Assembly (NCBI GenBank): GCA_041686935.1
Contig: JAWLCW010000006.1
Span: 195,190 to 259,189 of the forward strand
From: Mariniphaga sp041686935
GTDB lineage: Bacteria; Bacteroidota; Bacteroidia; Bacteroidales; Prolixibacteraceae
Direction of reading: 5' to 3'
DNA: 64,000 nt
This document shows positions 52,899 through 62,684 of this stretch, piece by piece. Positions within the stretch are counted from its first letter, which is position 1, and each line of letters begins with the position of its first letter. Both the position numbers and the translations under genes were made by a program. Below the pieces are notes generated by a model that was not told where the DNA came from, ran no database searches, and saw only the letters and a list, made by a program, of their open reading frames with translations.

Positions 52899-55397
52899 AT
52901 GATAAAATCCAAGAAACAAAATCTTCCGGTTTTAATCATCATTTTCCTTTTGGCATGCCATAATGCGTTTGGTTTTATAAATCACACCGATTCGGCAAAT
53001 GCCAAAATTGAAGGAGCTGATAATGAATTTGCAAAATCAGAAAATCAATTTACTGATCTGGAAATAAGTTATTACGCACCTCAGTCGGTAACGGTGTACT
53101 TTTTATGGAAAACTGATAACTTTTCTTTGGAAGAATCTGTTTTGTGGAATGAAAATACCACTTACAAGGATAAATATTTATGCAATCCGATGGTTGCCGC
53201 TGGTGACACATTCAGGGTAAATCTGAAAATTTCACAAAATTCAAATCTGGAATACTATTTCTGGATTACAAAAAACAAACAGGGTCATTACCAGGATTTT
53301 TGGGATACCCAATCTGGTGGGTTCATCACTGTGAATGAAGACACTCCTATTATTAAAACCGCAAACTACACCAAAGCTGACGAAGAAACAAAACCTGAAA
53401 TAATTGAAAAAGGATGGTTCATCCTTCTGCTTTCTGTTTTTGTTTATGCCCTTTTAAAAGTGACGCAACGAACATGGTTTCAAAAAATCCCAAAACCAAC
53501 ATACATTGAAAAAGTGTTGTTTTTAGGTTTTAGCCTGGCAGTTTTTCATTCAATTGCCCGCAGTGAAATCGTACATGTTAATATTGCCTCAGTCCTCTCA
53601 AACCTGAGGCTTGCACCAAAAATTATTAAGGGCAGTTTCGATGATTTTTTGTTTATTGGAATACTCACACTCATTTTCGTTTTTATTCTTTCCATTGTTA
53701 AAAACAATAAAATAAAAAAAGGGTTTTACGGTGTTTTTACCGGGTTGGCAGCTTTAGCCACGCTCATTGCATTTATAAATATTACAACGGTTATTTATTT
53801 TGGAAAACCATTTACATACCAGTGGCTGTACTACTCCGATTTTCTTGGCAGCAATGAAGCCAAAACAGCATTTCAGTCGAATATGAATTCCGGAATTTCA
53901 TTCAATCTGGCCGCCATTGTTTTATCCATGTTTTTTGTGTCGGGAATATTGCGGATACTATACAGAATGCTCACTTCCTCCGAAAAAATGAGTTACATCG
54001 TAAATCCCTTAATTGTTTTAACAATAATAGCAGGAATGACCCTGGCTGCAAGAGCGAAAACAACCTGGACCAAAGGCCAGTCAGACAATGCAGTAATTGT
54101 CATGGGATTATCTGTGCTTACAGCCAATAACACCCATTCGTTTTTTACCGCCGAACTGCCTGATGAAACAATTCCTTTTGATCCCAGGACTGCCACACCA
54201 CTGGAAAATCCGTTCGGTAATCAAACAGATCATCGGATTACAAATGTATTGTATGTGGTATTGGAATCCGCAGGTGCAGCTTATTTTGATGATTACGGCG
54301 GAACTTTTCAACTCAGTCCGAACCTTTCCAAATATGCAAGTCAGGCGCTGATTTTCGACCAAATGTATGCCCATGCTCCTGCAACCAACAGATCACTGGT
54401 TTCCATCCTGGGATCGATGTATCCTCATATTTCATATAAAAGTTTAACACAGGAAGCGCCGGATTTAAATCATCCTACAATTTCTTCGGTTTTGAAAGGG
54501 AAAAGTTACCGAACGTCTTTTTTTTCAACAGCCGACCTGAACTTTCAAAATTGTAAGGAATATCTTTCTTACCGCGAATTTGATACAATTGAAGACTATG
54601 CAACCATTCAGTGTGCAAAAGAATTTCATTTGGATAATCCTGATTATCTGCAGGGAAACGGGAAAGACGATATGTGCCTGGCCGACAGGTTTTCTGACTG
54701 GATTGAAGAAGACCTTTCCCAAAATTTCTTCTCGGTAATCTGGACTGTTCAGGGACATTACCCCTATTTTTTCGGAAAAGAGGAAGAAGATTTTGGAGTT
54801 TCTGATATAAATTTTAACCGGTACCTCAATTGTCTGAAATACAACGATGAACTTGTGGGTTCAGTTATGGAGACATTGGAAAACATAGGACTGGACAAAA
54901 AAACACTGGTGGTTGTTTTTGGCGATCATGGCGAAGCATTCGGGCAACATCAGCAATTCGGGCATGGCACTGCAGTTTATGAAGAAAACATAAAAGTTCC
55001 GCTCTATTTTATTAATTCAACTCTTTTTAATGGTGAACGGAAAAACGATATTGCCTCCATGAAAGACTTGGCAACAACGACTTTCGCAATAATTGGTGCC
55101 GAAATTCCAGCCACTTGGCAGGGACGTAATTTACTAAACTCAAACTCAAACGAAACTTTTTACTTTGCACCCTGGTCTGATTACCTGTTTGCATACCGAA
55201 ATGAAAATATGAAATACATTTTCAACGAAACCAGAAATACGCTGGAAGTTTATGATTTAGACACCGACCCGGTTGAAAAAAACAACCTGGCTCAATCCGT
55301 TTCCGAAGAAAAAATAACATTTGCACGAAACCGGATTGCTGCCTGGGTTCAATATCAGGATAAATACATCAGAGAATTACGTGAAACGGACAATTAG
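52899..55397 (+). CDS. LtaS/OpgB-like membrane phosphotransferase or sulfatase
   Basis: The 832 residues have a signal peptide (LIIIFLLACHNAFGF), a beta-sandwich domain of about 100 residues (YYAPQSVTVYFLWKTDN, typical of starch-binding/Ig-like folds) and about five membrane helices (170-380). An alkaline-phosphatase/sulfatase-superfamily domain follows from about 450. The probable nucleophile lies in APATNRSLVSILGSMYP (about 491), the metal motif in VVFGDHGEAFGQH (about 673), and a conserved GHGTAVYEE follows. This layout fits LTA synthase, OpgB (phosphoglycerol transferase) or phosphoethanolamine transferases more than a soluble sulfatase. It starts the region D operon and abuts the next gene (TAGATG). 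Confidence 0.82.
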   Translation: MIKSKKQNLPVLIIIFLLACHNAFGFINHTDSANAKIEGADNEFAKSENQFTDLEISYYAPQSVTVYFLWKTDNFSLEESVLWNENTTYKDKYLCNPMVAAGDTFRVNLKISQNSNLEYYFWITKNKQGHYQDFWDTQSGGFITVNEDTPIIKTANYTKADEETKPEIIEKGWFILLLSVFVYALLKVTQRTWFQKIPKPTYIEKVLFLGFSLAVFHSIARSEIVHVNIASVLSNLRLAPKIIKGSFDDFLFIGILTLIFVFILSIVKNNKIKKGFYGVFTGLAALATLIAFINITTVIYFGKPFTYQWLYYSDFLGSNEAKTAFQSNMNSGISFNLAAIVLSMFFVSGILRILYRMLTSSEKMSYIVNPLIVLTIIAGMTLAARAKTTWTKGQSDNAVIVMGLSVLTANNTHSFFTAELPDETIPFDPRTATPLENPFGNQTDHRITNVLYVVLESAGAAYFDDYGGTFQLSPNLSKYASQALIFDQMYAHAPATNRSLVSILGSMYPHISYKSLTQEAPDLNHPTISSVLKGKSYRTSFFSTADLNFQNCKEYLSYREFDTIEDYATIQCAKEFHLDNPDYLQGNGKDDMCLADRFSDWIEEDLSQNFFSVIWTVQGHYPYFFGKEEEDFGVSDINFNRYLNCLKYNDELVGSVMETLENIGLDKKTLVVVFGDHGEAFGQHQQFGHGTAVYEENIKVPLYFINSTLFNGERKNDIASMKDLATTTFAIIGAEIPATWQGRNLLNSNSNETFYFAPWSDYLFAYRNENMKYIFNETRNTLEVYDLDTDPVEKNNLAQSVSEEKITFARNRIAAWVQYQDKYIRELRETDN

Positions 55398-57131
55398 ATG
55401 ACGACGAAAAAAAAGGTTTTTATTATTTTGGTTCTGGCGGTTTCGGCTGTTTTCTTAATGGTAGCCATAAAAAAATTCAATGCTCCAAAACGGTTGGTTA
55501 AATTATTTGAACCTCCAAAAGGAAACACCATACAAAAAAATACAACAGAGCCTGTTTTGGATTCTTTTTCATTCAATCCGGAAGTACAAAACAAATCCGT
55601 TGATTCGTTTCAACATTTTAATGTTCGAATAAATAACCTAAAAAAATTAGGTATTAAATTAAATGAAATTGAACTGACTGGCACTAATGAACCATTGTTA
55701 ATTACCATTGAAACATGGGGAAGCCGCGGAATCACCAGTTACTACAATAATCCGCTGATTGACATTGCAAACGGAAAATACGATGAAATATTTAAAGCAT
55801 TGAGCGCCGCCTTTGCTGAAAACCGGCACAACATCTGGTTTCGGCTGAATCCCGACATGGAAGTACCGGTGAACCGGTATCCCTGGCAACAAATTGGAGG
55901 ACCAGCCTACATTGAGGCATTCCGGCATTTTGTATCTGTTTGCAAAATGGTTTCGCCGCAAATTAAATTTGTTTGGGGGCCGGCAGGTTACCCGGGAACC
56001 CTGGAATTTTATCCGGGAGACGATGTTGTTGATGCTGTTTCGGTTACAATTAAAAGCGAATCTGAATCCCCGTTGGATGTGTATCCCAAAGATTATACCC
56101 TGGAATACGATATTTTCAGAAGGCTGCACCGGTTGCGATTCACAGATAAACCTGTTTTTATATTGGGCTCCGGTGAAGTGAAAAAAGAGTCAGTGAACCA
56201 GGAATTGATTTTATCGGTTACCCAAAAAATTAACCTTGAAAACGAAATTATTTATTCTCCGGAAAACTTCAAACGACCGGCTGCAAAGGTTAAACCAGAC
56301 AGTAATCAAAAATTTGAAATCGGAATTTTTGATGAATTTGAAAGACTAAACGATGAAGAGCCGGTAACCGTTGAACACCTTTTTGCTGATTTTCGCAAAC
56401 TGAAGGACGGAACTTTTCAAAAGGAGTTTAAAAATGTGATAAACCGCAACCATGATATCATAGTAACCTTCGAACCTTTTTACGGGCCAAATGAAAAAAA
56501 TGATTTGGAAGTCCTTCAAAATGTGCTGGATGGAAAATATGATTCGGAAATTGAACAGTTTTACTCCATTATCCTTTCAACCGACAGGATAGTTTATTTA
56601 AGATATGCACACGAAATGGAAATCCCGATTACACGGTATCCATGGCAAAGTCAGGACCCGGTAACCTACATCAAATCGTACCGGTATTTTATGACTTTCA
56701 GGCAATCGTTGCCACCCACAGTAAAACGGGTTTGGGGACCGGCCGGAGACAGAGGCTCCCTGGAGTTTTGGCCCGGAAACGATTTGGTTGATTTTGTAAG
56801 TATAGCCATTTATGGTCTTCCCGATAAAAACATCACCGACCCCGAGATGCAGGAATCCTTCGAAAAAATTTTTACCCGCAAATACTGGCGCCTCCGTTTT
56901 ATTGACAAACCGCTTTTTATCACCGAATTTGGCGTAAAAGGCCCGGAAGATTACCAGACAAAATGGCTGGAAGATGCTGCAAGGATAATCAGGGAAAATC
57001 CTCAGATTAAAGGTATTAACTATTTCAACATGTCTGATACCCCCAAGGCCTGGGGTGAAATAAAACCACCCGACTGGTCCATCACTAAAAATACATTTTA
57101 TCGTTTTATTGAAGTTTTGAATGAATACTAA
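55398..57131 (+). CDS. Tandem GH26-like glycosidase with degenerate first copy
   Basis: The 577 residues begin with a membrane anchor (VFIILVLAVSAVFLMVAI) and two homologous TIM-barrel-like domains. The second (about 315-575) has RYAHEMEIPITRYPWQ (about 404; the E of HEME as acid/base) and FITEFGVKGPEDY (about 508; E as nucleophile), the GH26 arrangement. The first (about 78-270) has FRLNPDMEVPVNRYPWQQ and FILGSGEVKKES at the matching places, so both catalytic glutamates are lost or displaced. Both copies keep VWGPAG and FYPGDD/FWPGND. The first copy may bind glycan. It faces the periplasm and probably trims or transfers mannan- or glucan-type chains made by the synthase downstream. Confidence 0.82.
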   Translation: MTTKKKVFIILVLAVSAVFLMVAIKKFNAPKRLVKLFEPPKGNTIQKNTTEPVLDSFSFNPEVQNKSVDSFQHFNVRINNLKKLGIKLNEIELTGTNEPLLITIETWGSRGITSYYNNPLIDIANGKYDEIFKALSAAFAENRHNIWFRLNPDMEVPVNRYPWQQIGGPAYIEAFRHFVSVCKMVSPQIKFVWGPAGYPGTLEFYPGDDVVDAVSVTIKSESESPLDVYPKDYTLEYDIFRRLHRLRFTDKPVFILGSGEVKKESVNQELILSVTQKINLENEIIYSPENFKRPAAKVKPDSNQKFEIGIFDEFERLNDEEPVTVEHLFADFRKLKDGTFQKEFKNVINRNHDIIVTFEPFYGPNEKNDLEVLQNVLDGKYDSEIEQFYSIILSTDRIVYLRYAHEMEIPITRYPWQSQDPVTYIKSYRYFMTFRQSLPPTVKRVWGPAGDRGSLEFWPGNDLVDFVSIAIYGLPDKNITDPEMQESFEKIFTRKYWRLRFIDKPLFITEFGVKGPEDYQTKWLEDAARIIRENPQIKGINYFNMSDTPKAWGEIKPPDWSITKNTFYRFIEVLNEY

Positions 57132-57231
57132 AAATCCGTTTGTCAAGGGAAAAAAAAATTTTAATTTTATCCCAAATCTACAATCAAATTGGACAATTTT
57201 TGAAGAATCGTATTAAACCAGGCTGAATACC

Positions 57232-58641
57232 GTGAAACTCAAACTTCTGATATCCACATTTATATTTTTGATGCTGGCTGGAATCGCAGGATTGCTGGCT
57301 TTAAGATATCATGTAAACAGGGAAAAACCGGTTGACGAAACCAGAACGGTTTATATTAAAAAAACCGAATCGGGTTATCAACTATACCGGAATGGCGAGC
57401 CTTTTTATATCCAGGGTGCGGGCGGAGAATCCAGGTTTAAGGAATTGGCGGAAATTGGCGGAAATACCATCAGGATATACGATACACTAAATCTTAAAAA
57501 CAAACTTGACGAGGCATACAGGTACAACCTGGCCGCCATTGTTGATATACCGCTTTACAGGTTTCAAACGGCATATAACCAGTATTTAATTAAGGAGGAT
57601 GTAATTCAGTTAAAAAAATCTGTCAGGAAAATTGTAACCGAACATAAAAACCATCCGGCACTATTGATGTGGAATCTTGGAAACGAACTTCAATATCCGG
57701 TCGTTTTTCCAAAAAACCGGATTGCACAAAATTTCAATGATGTGGTGGAAATCTTCAAAGTACTTTTTCAGCGAAGAAAATTTATCAAAACGTATAACGG
57801 GTTAATTGAATTTATACATGAAGAAGACCCCGATCATCCCGTCACAACAAGCGTGGCCACCAATAAATTTTGGAAAAAATTACTTAATATTCATATTTAT
57901 TCTTCGAAAATTGATGTGATTGGATATAATATTTTTGCGCCACCGCAAAGAATCAAACCTCAGTTGGATAAGCTCTCAAAAATGATAAAAATGAAGCCTT
58001 ATTATATTAGTGAATGGGGCATGGAAGGTCCGTGGGCACAGGAAAAAACTTCGTGGGGAGCGCCTATTGAAACCACAAGCACCAATAAAGGTGAACAATA
58101 CAAAGAAAATTTTTTAATATTCCAAACCCTATATTCCGAATCATTGGGCAGTGCAGTATTTTACTGGGGGCAAAAACAGGAAAGAACGCACACCTGGTTT
58201 AATATTTTTGATGAACACGGCAGAAAATCACAGATTTATTTTGAGCTTAAACAACTTTGGGGAAATGATATATCCGAACCGCAACCGCCACAAATCAGAT
58301 ATATGCTGGTTGACAAAAAAGGCGCTAAAGACAACCTGGTTTTTGTGCCCGGAGAATCCATGAGGGCACAGGTTTTTTTTTATAACGAGGCCGATTCTGC
58401 ATTTCAATATTACTGGGAAATTCATGAGGAAGGCTGGAACTATGAGGGAGAAGGCGCCAAACACAAATTGACGAAAAAAATTCCTGACAGTTTTGAAAAC
58501 AATGGAGAAAGTGAGGTTAAATTCACCGTTCCGGCCATTGAAGGACCTTACAGAATCTTTGTATTTGTTTATGATAATTTTGGTAATTTCTCTTCGTCTA
58601 ACACCCCCTTTTACGTTTTGAATAAAAATGGAAAAAAATAA
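57232..58641 (+). CDS. Clan GH-A glycosidase/transglycosidase (GH2-TIM/GH5/GH72-like)
   Basis: The 469 residues start with a GTG at 57232 and an N-terminal anchor (LLISTFIFLMLAGIAGLLAL). The TIM barrel has GYQLYRNGEPFYIQGAGGES, then GGNTIRIYDTLN, LLMWNLGNELQYP (about 146; acid/base Glu in NE) and YYISEWGMEGPW (about 260; nucleophile Glu). The C-terminal 100 residues are a beta-sandwich (VFVPGESMRAQVFFYNEAD). NTIRIY and GNE resemble GH72-type glucanosyltransferases and GH2 barrels. Its end overlaps the synthase gene by 14 bases, so the two are coupled. Both catalytic glutamates are present, so activity is likely. Substrate unknown. Confidence 0.82.
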   Translation: MKLKLLISTFIFLMLAGIAGLLALRYHVNREKPVDETRTVYIKKTESGYQLYRNGEPFYIQGAGGESRFKELAEIGGNTIRIYDTLNLKNKLDEAYRYNLAAIVDIPLYRFQTAYNQYLIKEDVIQLKKSVRKIVTEHKNHPALLMWNLGNELQYPVVFPKNRIAQNFNDVVEIFKVLFQRRKFIKTYNGLIEFIHEEDPDHPVTTSVATNKFWKKLLNIHIYSSKIDVIGYNIFAPPQRIKPQLDKLSKMIKMKPYYISEWGMEGPWAQEKTSWGAPIETTSTNKGEQYKENFLIFQTLYSESLGSAVFYWGQKQERTHTWFNIFDEHGRKSQIYFELKQLWGNDISEPQPPQIRYMLVDKKGAKDNLVFVPGESMRAQVFFYNEADSAFQYYWEIHEEGWNYEGEGAKHKLTKKIPDSFENNGESEVKFTVPAIEGPYRIFVFVYDNFGNFSSSNTPFYVLNKNGKK

Positions 58642-61600
58642 AACAATACAACCTCCGTCAAAAAAGGAAAAACTTACTCTGAGGATTTTAATTATCCTTG
58701 GAATACTGAGTATTGCCAATTTTTTCTACTGGTTTTTGAATCGGGAGTTGATTGATAATAAACTGCTGTTTTGGCTTTTACTGGTACCGTTGGCATTCGA
58801 CAGTTTCAGAATAATATATATCTGGTATCATTACTGGGATATTTCTGTTCCCGAAAAACCTGTACTTACAAAAAAAATTACCGTAGATGTTTTTACAACT
58901 TATTTCCCCGGTGAGCCTTACGAAATGGTTAAAGAAACCCTGCTGGCCATTCAACGTATGAAATATCCGCATACCACGTATTTATGCGACGAAGCCAATG
59001 ATGCTCATTTGAAAGATTTTTGCAAAACACACGGAATTGTTCATGTAACCCGGAACAACAGGGTGGATGCAAAAGCCGGTAACATAAACAATGCCCTGAA
59101 ACAGGCTACCGGAGATATCTGCCTGATTCTTGATCCGGACCACGTTCCCAAAGAGAACTTTCTGGAAGAAATTGTACCCTATTTTGAAAATGATAGTATT
59201 GGTTTTGTCCAGTCCGTTCAGGCCTATTACAATATTGATGAATCGTTGGTTGCCAGGGGCGCTGCAGAACAGACATTTCATTTTTACGGCCCCGTAATGA
59301 TGACAATGAACTCGTATGGAACAGTAAATGCCATTGGCGCCAATTGCGTATTCAGGCGTAATGCACTCGACTCAATCGGCGGCCACGCACCCGGTTTGTC
59401 GGAAGATATGCATACCGCCATGCAACTTTATGCAAAAGGATGGAAATCGGTTTATGTTCCGGAAATTTTTACAAAAGGACTTGTTCCTGCTTCACTGACA
59501 TCGTATTACAAACAACAACTGAAATGGTCGAGAGGTACGCTGGAATTGTTGGTTTCTGTTTTGCCTAAACTGTTTAAAAGTTTTACCTGGCGCCAAAGAA
59601 TCCATTTTGGAATACTACCCCTGCACTATCTTTCAGGATTTATTATCCTGATAAGCTTCTTAATCCCGATTATTTCATTATTTGCGGCTACCACACCCTG
59701 GAAAGGTAATGTCATCAATTTCGGACTTTTATTTTTCCCGGTGCTGACCTGCATTCTTGGAATCCGGTTTTACGTGCAACGATGGATGATGGATAAAAGT
59801 GAACGAGGTACACACCTGATGGGAGGATTGCTGCTTGCCTGCACCTGGTGGATTTATATTATCGGATTTATTTATACAGTAATCCGGAAGAAAGTTCCGT
59901 ATCTTCCAACACCAAAAGACGACAGAGATATCACCAGTTGGAAAATTCTTGTGCCAAACCTGCTTGTAGGCGTTATTTCAATTATTGCAGTGGTTTATGG
60001 ATTAACAAAGGATTTTACGCCATTTTCAGTTTTTATGTCCGGATTTGCCCTTTTGAATGCATCATTTATGTTCTTCACCATTCTCCTGGCTTATGAAAAG
60101 CAAAAGCCGGTTACGGTAAATCTTGGTTTTAAAGCGGGAAAAAATTTGATTCTAAATTCAGCTCAGGACCTGGCATTTGCTGCATGGCATAAAGCGGCAC
60201 TTCCTATGGTATTTGTAATTCTAACCCTATTTGGAACTTTTTACTATCAAACGGAATATGTAAAATGGGGAGGGGTGAAACCGGAAATTCAGAAAAAAAA
60301 TGTTATCAATTACATCGGGATTTTTGCACCACAAAACGATGACGGAATAACCAGTCTTGAAAATGTAAACGAAGTGTCTGCCAGGATTGAGGAAAATTTC
60401 GACATCATCTCACTTTATATTGCATGGGACAAAGATATTCAATCGAATTTCCCCCGGTCATTGCTGGACTCCATCTACACCCAGAAATCAATCCCATTGA
60501 TAACATGGGAGCCGTGGTTAAATACTTTTGCTGACGAAATTGAAGAAGGCGAACATGTTTATGACCTCATTGCAAGAGGATTTTTTGACGACTTCATTTT
60601 CAGTTTTTCTGAAAAACTGAAAGATTTGCAACGGCCTGTTTTTTTAAGGTTTGCGCATGAATTTGACAATCCGTTCTACCCATGGTTCATTCTGGGCGAA
60701 AATGCACCGGAAAAATTCAAAAATGCCTGGAAACACACGTATGAAATCTTCAAAAGTAATGATGCCAACAATGTAATCTGGATTTGGAACCCCTGGAAAC
60801 CGGAAAATGTTGCTTCATTCTATCCGGGAATGGAATATGTTGACTGGATTGGCGTTAACATCCTCAATTACGGTGAATTCAACCAGGACGGGCAGTGGCA
60901 TAATTTTAATAGCTTATATGAACCATTTCACGACGAGTTAATCAATCTTCCGCCAACACCAGTTATCATTTCGGAGTTTGGTACATTAAAAGATGGCCGG
61001 CAGCAAAATGAATGGATTGAGGATGCCTTTACCTCCATTGAAAATGATTTTAAGGAAATAAAATCGGTAATATATTTTAACAGTAAAGTAGATAAAAACT
61101 GGCCAAAAGGATTACAACGAAACGAGTACCTTGACTGGACCATACCGGAAAATCAGGTGATTAAAACTTCATTTAAAAATAAAGAAGTGCCTGATTATGT
61201 TTTTTCATTTTTGCCGGTACTTAGAGAAGGCATCAATGATCAAACCAGCAAGTTTTTCGCTTCAAAAAACATAAAAGGGATAAATCTGAAACAAGGACAA
61301 GGCTGGAGAAAAAATTATCATGTTTTAAACCGCCGAAAACTGGATGCTGACTTTGAGCGGATTAAAAAAATAGGATTAAACACCATCAAATTCCCAGGTA
61401 ACACGGTTTATGACTACAATATTCTAAAGCTTTCACAAGAACATGAACTTAATGTTTCGTTTGGATTCTGGGTTCCGGCGTATTTGGATTTTGTTATGGA
61501 TTCAATTGAAACAAAGCGTTTATCAAAAAACATACTTAAAGAAGTGGCGAAATATAAAAACCACAACCACATTTTATCATGGAACATTCAGAATGATGTA

Positions 61601-62407
61601 CTTTACAATCAGAAAGACTTTTTTCATAAACCGGAACTTCTGTTTCAGAACAATGCATATATCAACTGGCTGAAAAACCTGGTACGGGAAATCAAGGGAA
61701 TTGATCCGGATAGGCCTGTAATGGTTGACCTTGAAATAAATCTCCTGTCAATTTACCATGCGAATTTAATAAAGAACAATATCAGTCAGGTTGATTGTTT
61801 TGGTTTAATTGTTAAAGAGGTTGAACACTTCATCACTTTGCTGGATCATTTTGATCAATCCAAAATACCATTCATTTTTAGCGAAATAGATGTGGAAATT
61901 CTAACCGATCCTGAACTTTTGGAAAAACGACCATCTTTTTTTGTCACAAACTGGCAGGATCAGCATGAAAGCAATAAACTTTCTTTTGACGGTATAACCG
62001 ACAGAAAAGGAAGGTCAAAAACGGAATATTACATTTTGAAGAATGTTTTACAGCCATCGGACAGCATTATTGAAAAACCAATTATCAGGATTCTGAAACC
62101 TGCGTTTCCCTTATATCCTAACATAGTTTTAGAATACTATTCTATGTTTTATGATGAAAATAAAGGATGGAGTTACGGTTTGGCGTATGAGAATATTGAT
62201 TTCGAATGGTCGCTGGTTAAATGCGACAAATATGGAAATTACCTTGCAATAAAAGATATTGATGCCGGCCCGGTATTAAGATTAAAAATTCCAAAAAATC
62301 ATGAATATTTTAGATTATTGCTTACCGTATCTGATGGAAATTCAATAACCTCAACCATAACAACATTAAATACTCCATTGATCCAAAATGAAAACAATTT
62401 CCGCTAG
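58628..62407 (+). CDS. Cellulose-synthase-like GT2 fused to GH26-like and GH-A-like domains
   Basis: The 1259 residues fuse three functions. Residues 1-60 hold two membrane helices. Residues about 85-310 are a processive GT2: LCDEAND, LILDPDHVP (about 169; DxD), GLSEDMHTAMQL (about 256; TED variant) and YKQQLKWSRGT (about 295; QxxRW with Lys for Arg). About six membrane helices follow to residue 550. Residues about 557-860 are GH26-like with RFAHEFDNPFYPW (about 676) and VIISEFGTLKDG (about 780), both glutamates intact. Residues about 877-1150 are related to the gene at 57232, but the acid/base motif WNLGNE is WNIQND here (about 984) while FIFSEID keeps a Glu. A beta-sandwich ends the protein. 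Confidence 0.87.
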   Translation: MEKNKTIQPPSKKEKLTLRILIILGILSIANFFYWFLNRELIDNKLLFWLLLVPLAFDSFRIIYIWYHYWDISVPEKPVLTKKITVDVFTTYFPGEPYEMVKETLLAIQRMKYPHTTYLCDEANDAHLKDFCKTHGIVHVTRNNRVDAKAGNINNALKQATGDICLILDPDHVPKENFLEEIVPYFENDSIGFVQSVQAYYNIDESLVARGAAEQTFHFYGPVMMTMNSYGTVNAIGANCVFRRNALDSIGGHAPGLSEDMHTAMQLYAKGWKSVYVPEIFTKGLVPASLTSYYKQQLKWSRGTLELLVSVLPKLFKSFTWRQRIHFGILPLHYLSGFIILISFLIPIISLFAATTPWKGNVINFGLLFFPVLTCILGIRFYVQRWMMDKSERGTHLMGGLLLACTWWIYIIGFIYTVIRKKVPYLPTPKDDRDITSWKILVPNLLVGVISIIAVVYGLTKDFTPFSVFMSGFALLNASFMFFTILLAYEKQKPVTVNLGFKAGKNLILNSAQDLAFAAWHKAALPMVFVILTLFGTFYYQTEYVKWGGVKPEIQKKNVINYIGIFAPQNDDGITSLENVNEVSARIEENFDIISLYIAWDKDIQSNFPRSLLDSIYTQKSIPLITWEPWLNTFADEIEEGEHVYDLIARGFFDDFIFSFSEKLKDLQRPVFLRFAHEFDNPFYPWFILGENAPEKFKNAWKHTYEIFKSNDANNVIWIWNPWKPENVASFYPGMEYVDWIGVNILNYGEFNQDGQWHNFNSLYEPFHDELINLPPTPVIISEFGTLKDGRQQNEWIEDAFTSIENDFKEIKSVIYFNSKVDKNWPKGLQRNEYLDWTIPENQVIKTSFKNKEVPDYVFSFLPVLREGINDQTSKFFASKNIKGINLKQGQGWRKNYHVLNRRKLDADFERIKKIGLNTIKFPGNTVYDYNILKLSQEHELNVSFGFWVPAYLDFVMDSIETKRLSKNILKEVAKYKNHNHILSWNIQNDVLYNQKDFFHKPELLFQNNAYINWLKNLVREIKGIDPDRPVMVDLEINLLSIYHANLIKNNISQVDCFGLIVKEVEHFITLLDHFDQSKIPFIFSEIDVEILTDPELLEKRPSFFVTNWQDQHESNKLSFDGITDRKGRSKTEYYILKNVLQPSDSIIEKPIIRILKPAFPLYPNIVLEYYSMFYDENKGWSYGLAYENIDFEWSLVKCDKYGNYLAIKDIDAGPVLRLKIPKNHEYFRLLLTVSDGNSITSTITTLNTPLIQNENNFR

Positions 62408-62444
62408 ATGATATGGTCTTTTTGCAGGTACCGAAAAAGGGTTA

Positions 62445-62527
62445 AAGCATTAAAAAAAATTGGCAGGGCATTCAATTTTAATCGTCAGGGCATTAAAAGC
62501 GGGTTAATAGGGTATTAAAAAAAATCG
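62445..62527. repeat. 22-base-phased short repeats in convergent intergenic region
   Basis: GGGCATT at 62466, GGGCATT at 62488 and GGGTATT at 62510 are spaced exactly 22 bases apart, each followed by an A/T-rich run, with a fourth weaker unit (AAGCATT) at 62445. Nothing else is evident in 62408-62690, a gap between convergent genes. The phasing of about two helical turns could suit a DNA-binding protein. Confidence 0.5.
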
Positions 62528-62684
62528 TCTGCTGCTTTTGATTTTCAGAAAAATGACCACTTTATATATTATTGAATATCAAGAAATAAAAAAGCAGAAG
62601 TGAAGAAAAACCCGGAAGTTTCCAGCGGAAATATAGTGTGTGTTTGTTTGAATTCAGTAAAAATAAACTAACTTGCAGGGGTGT

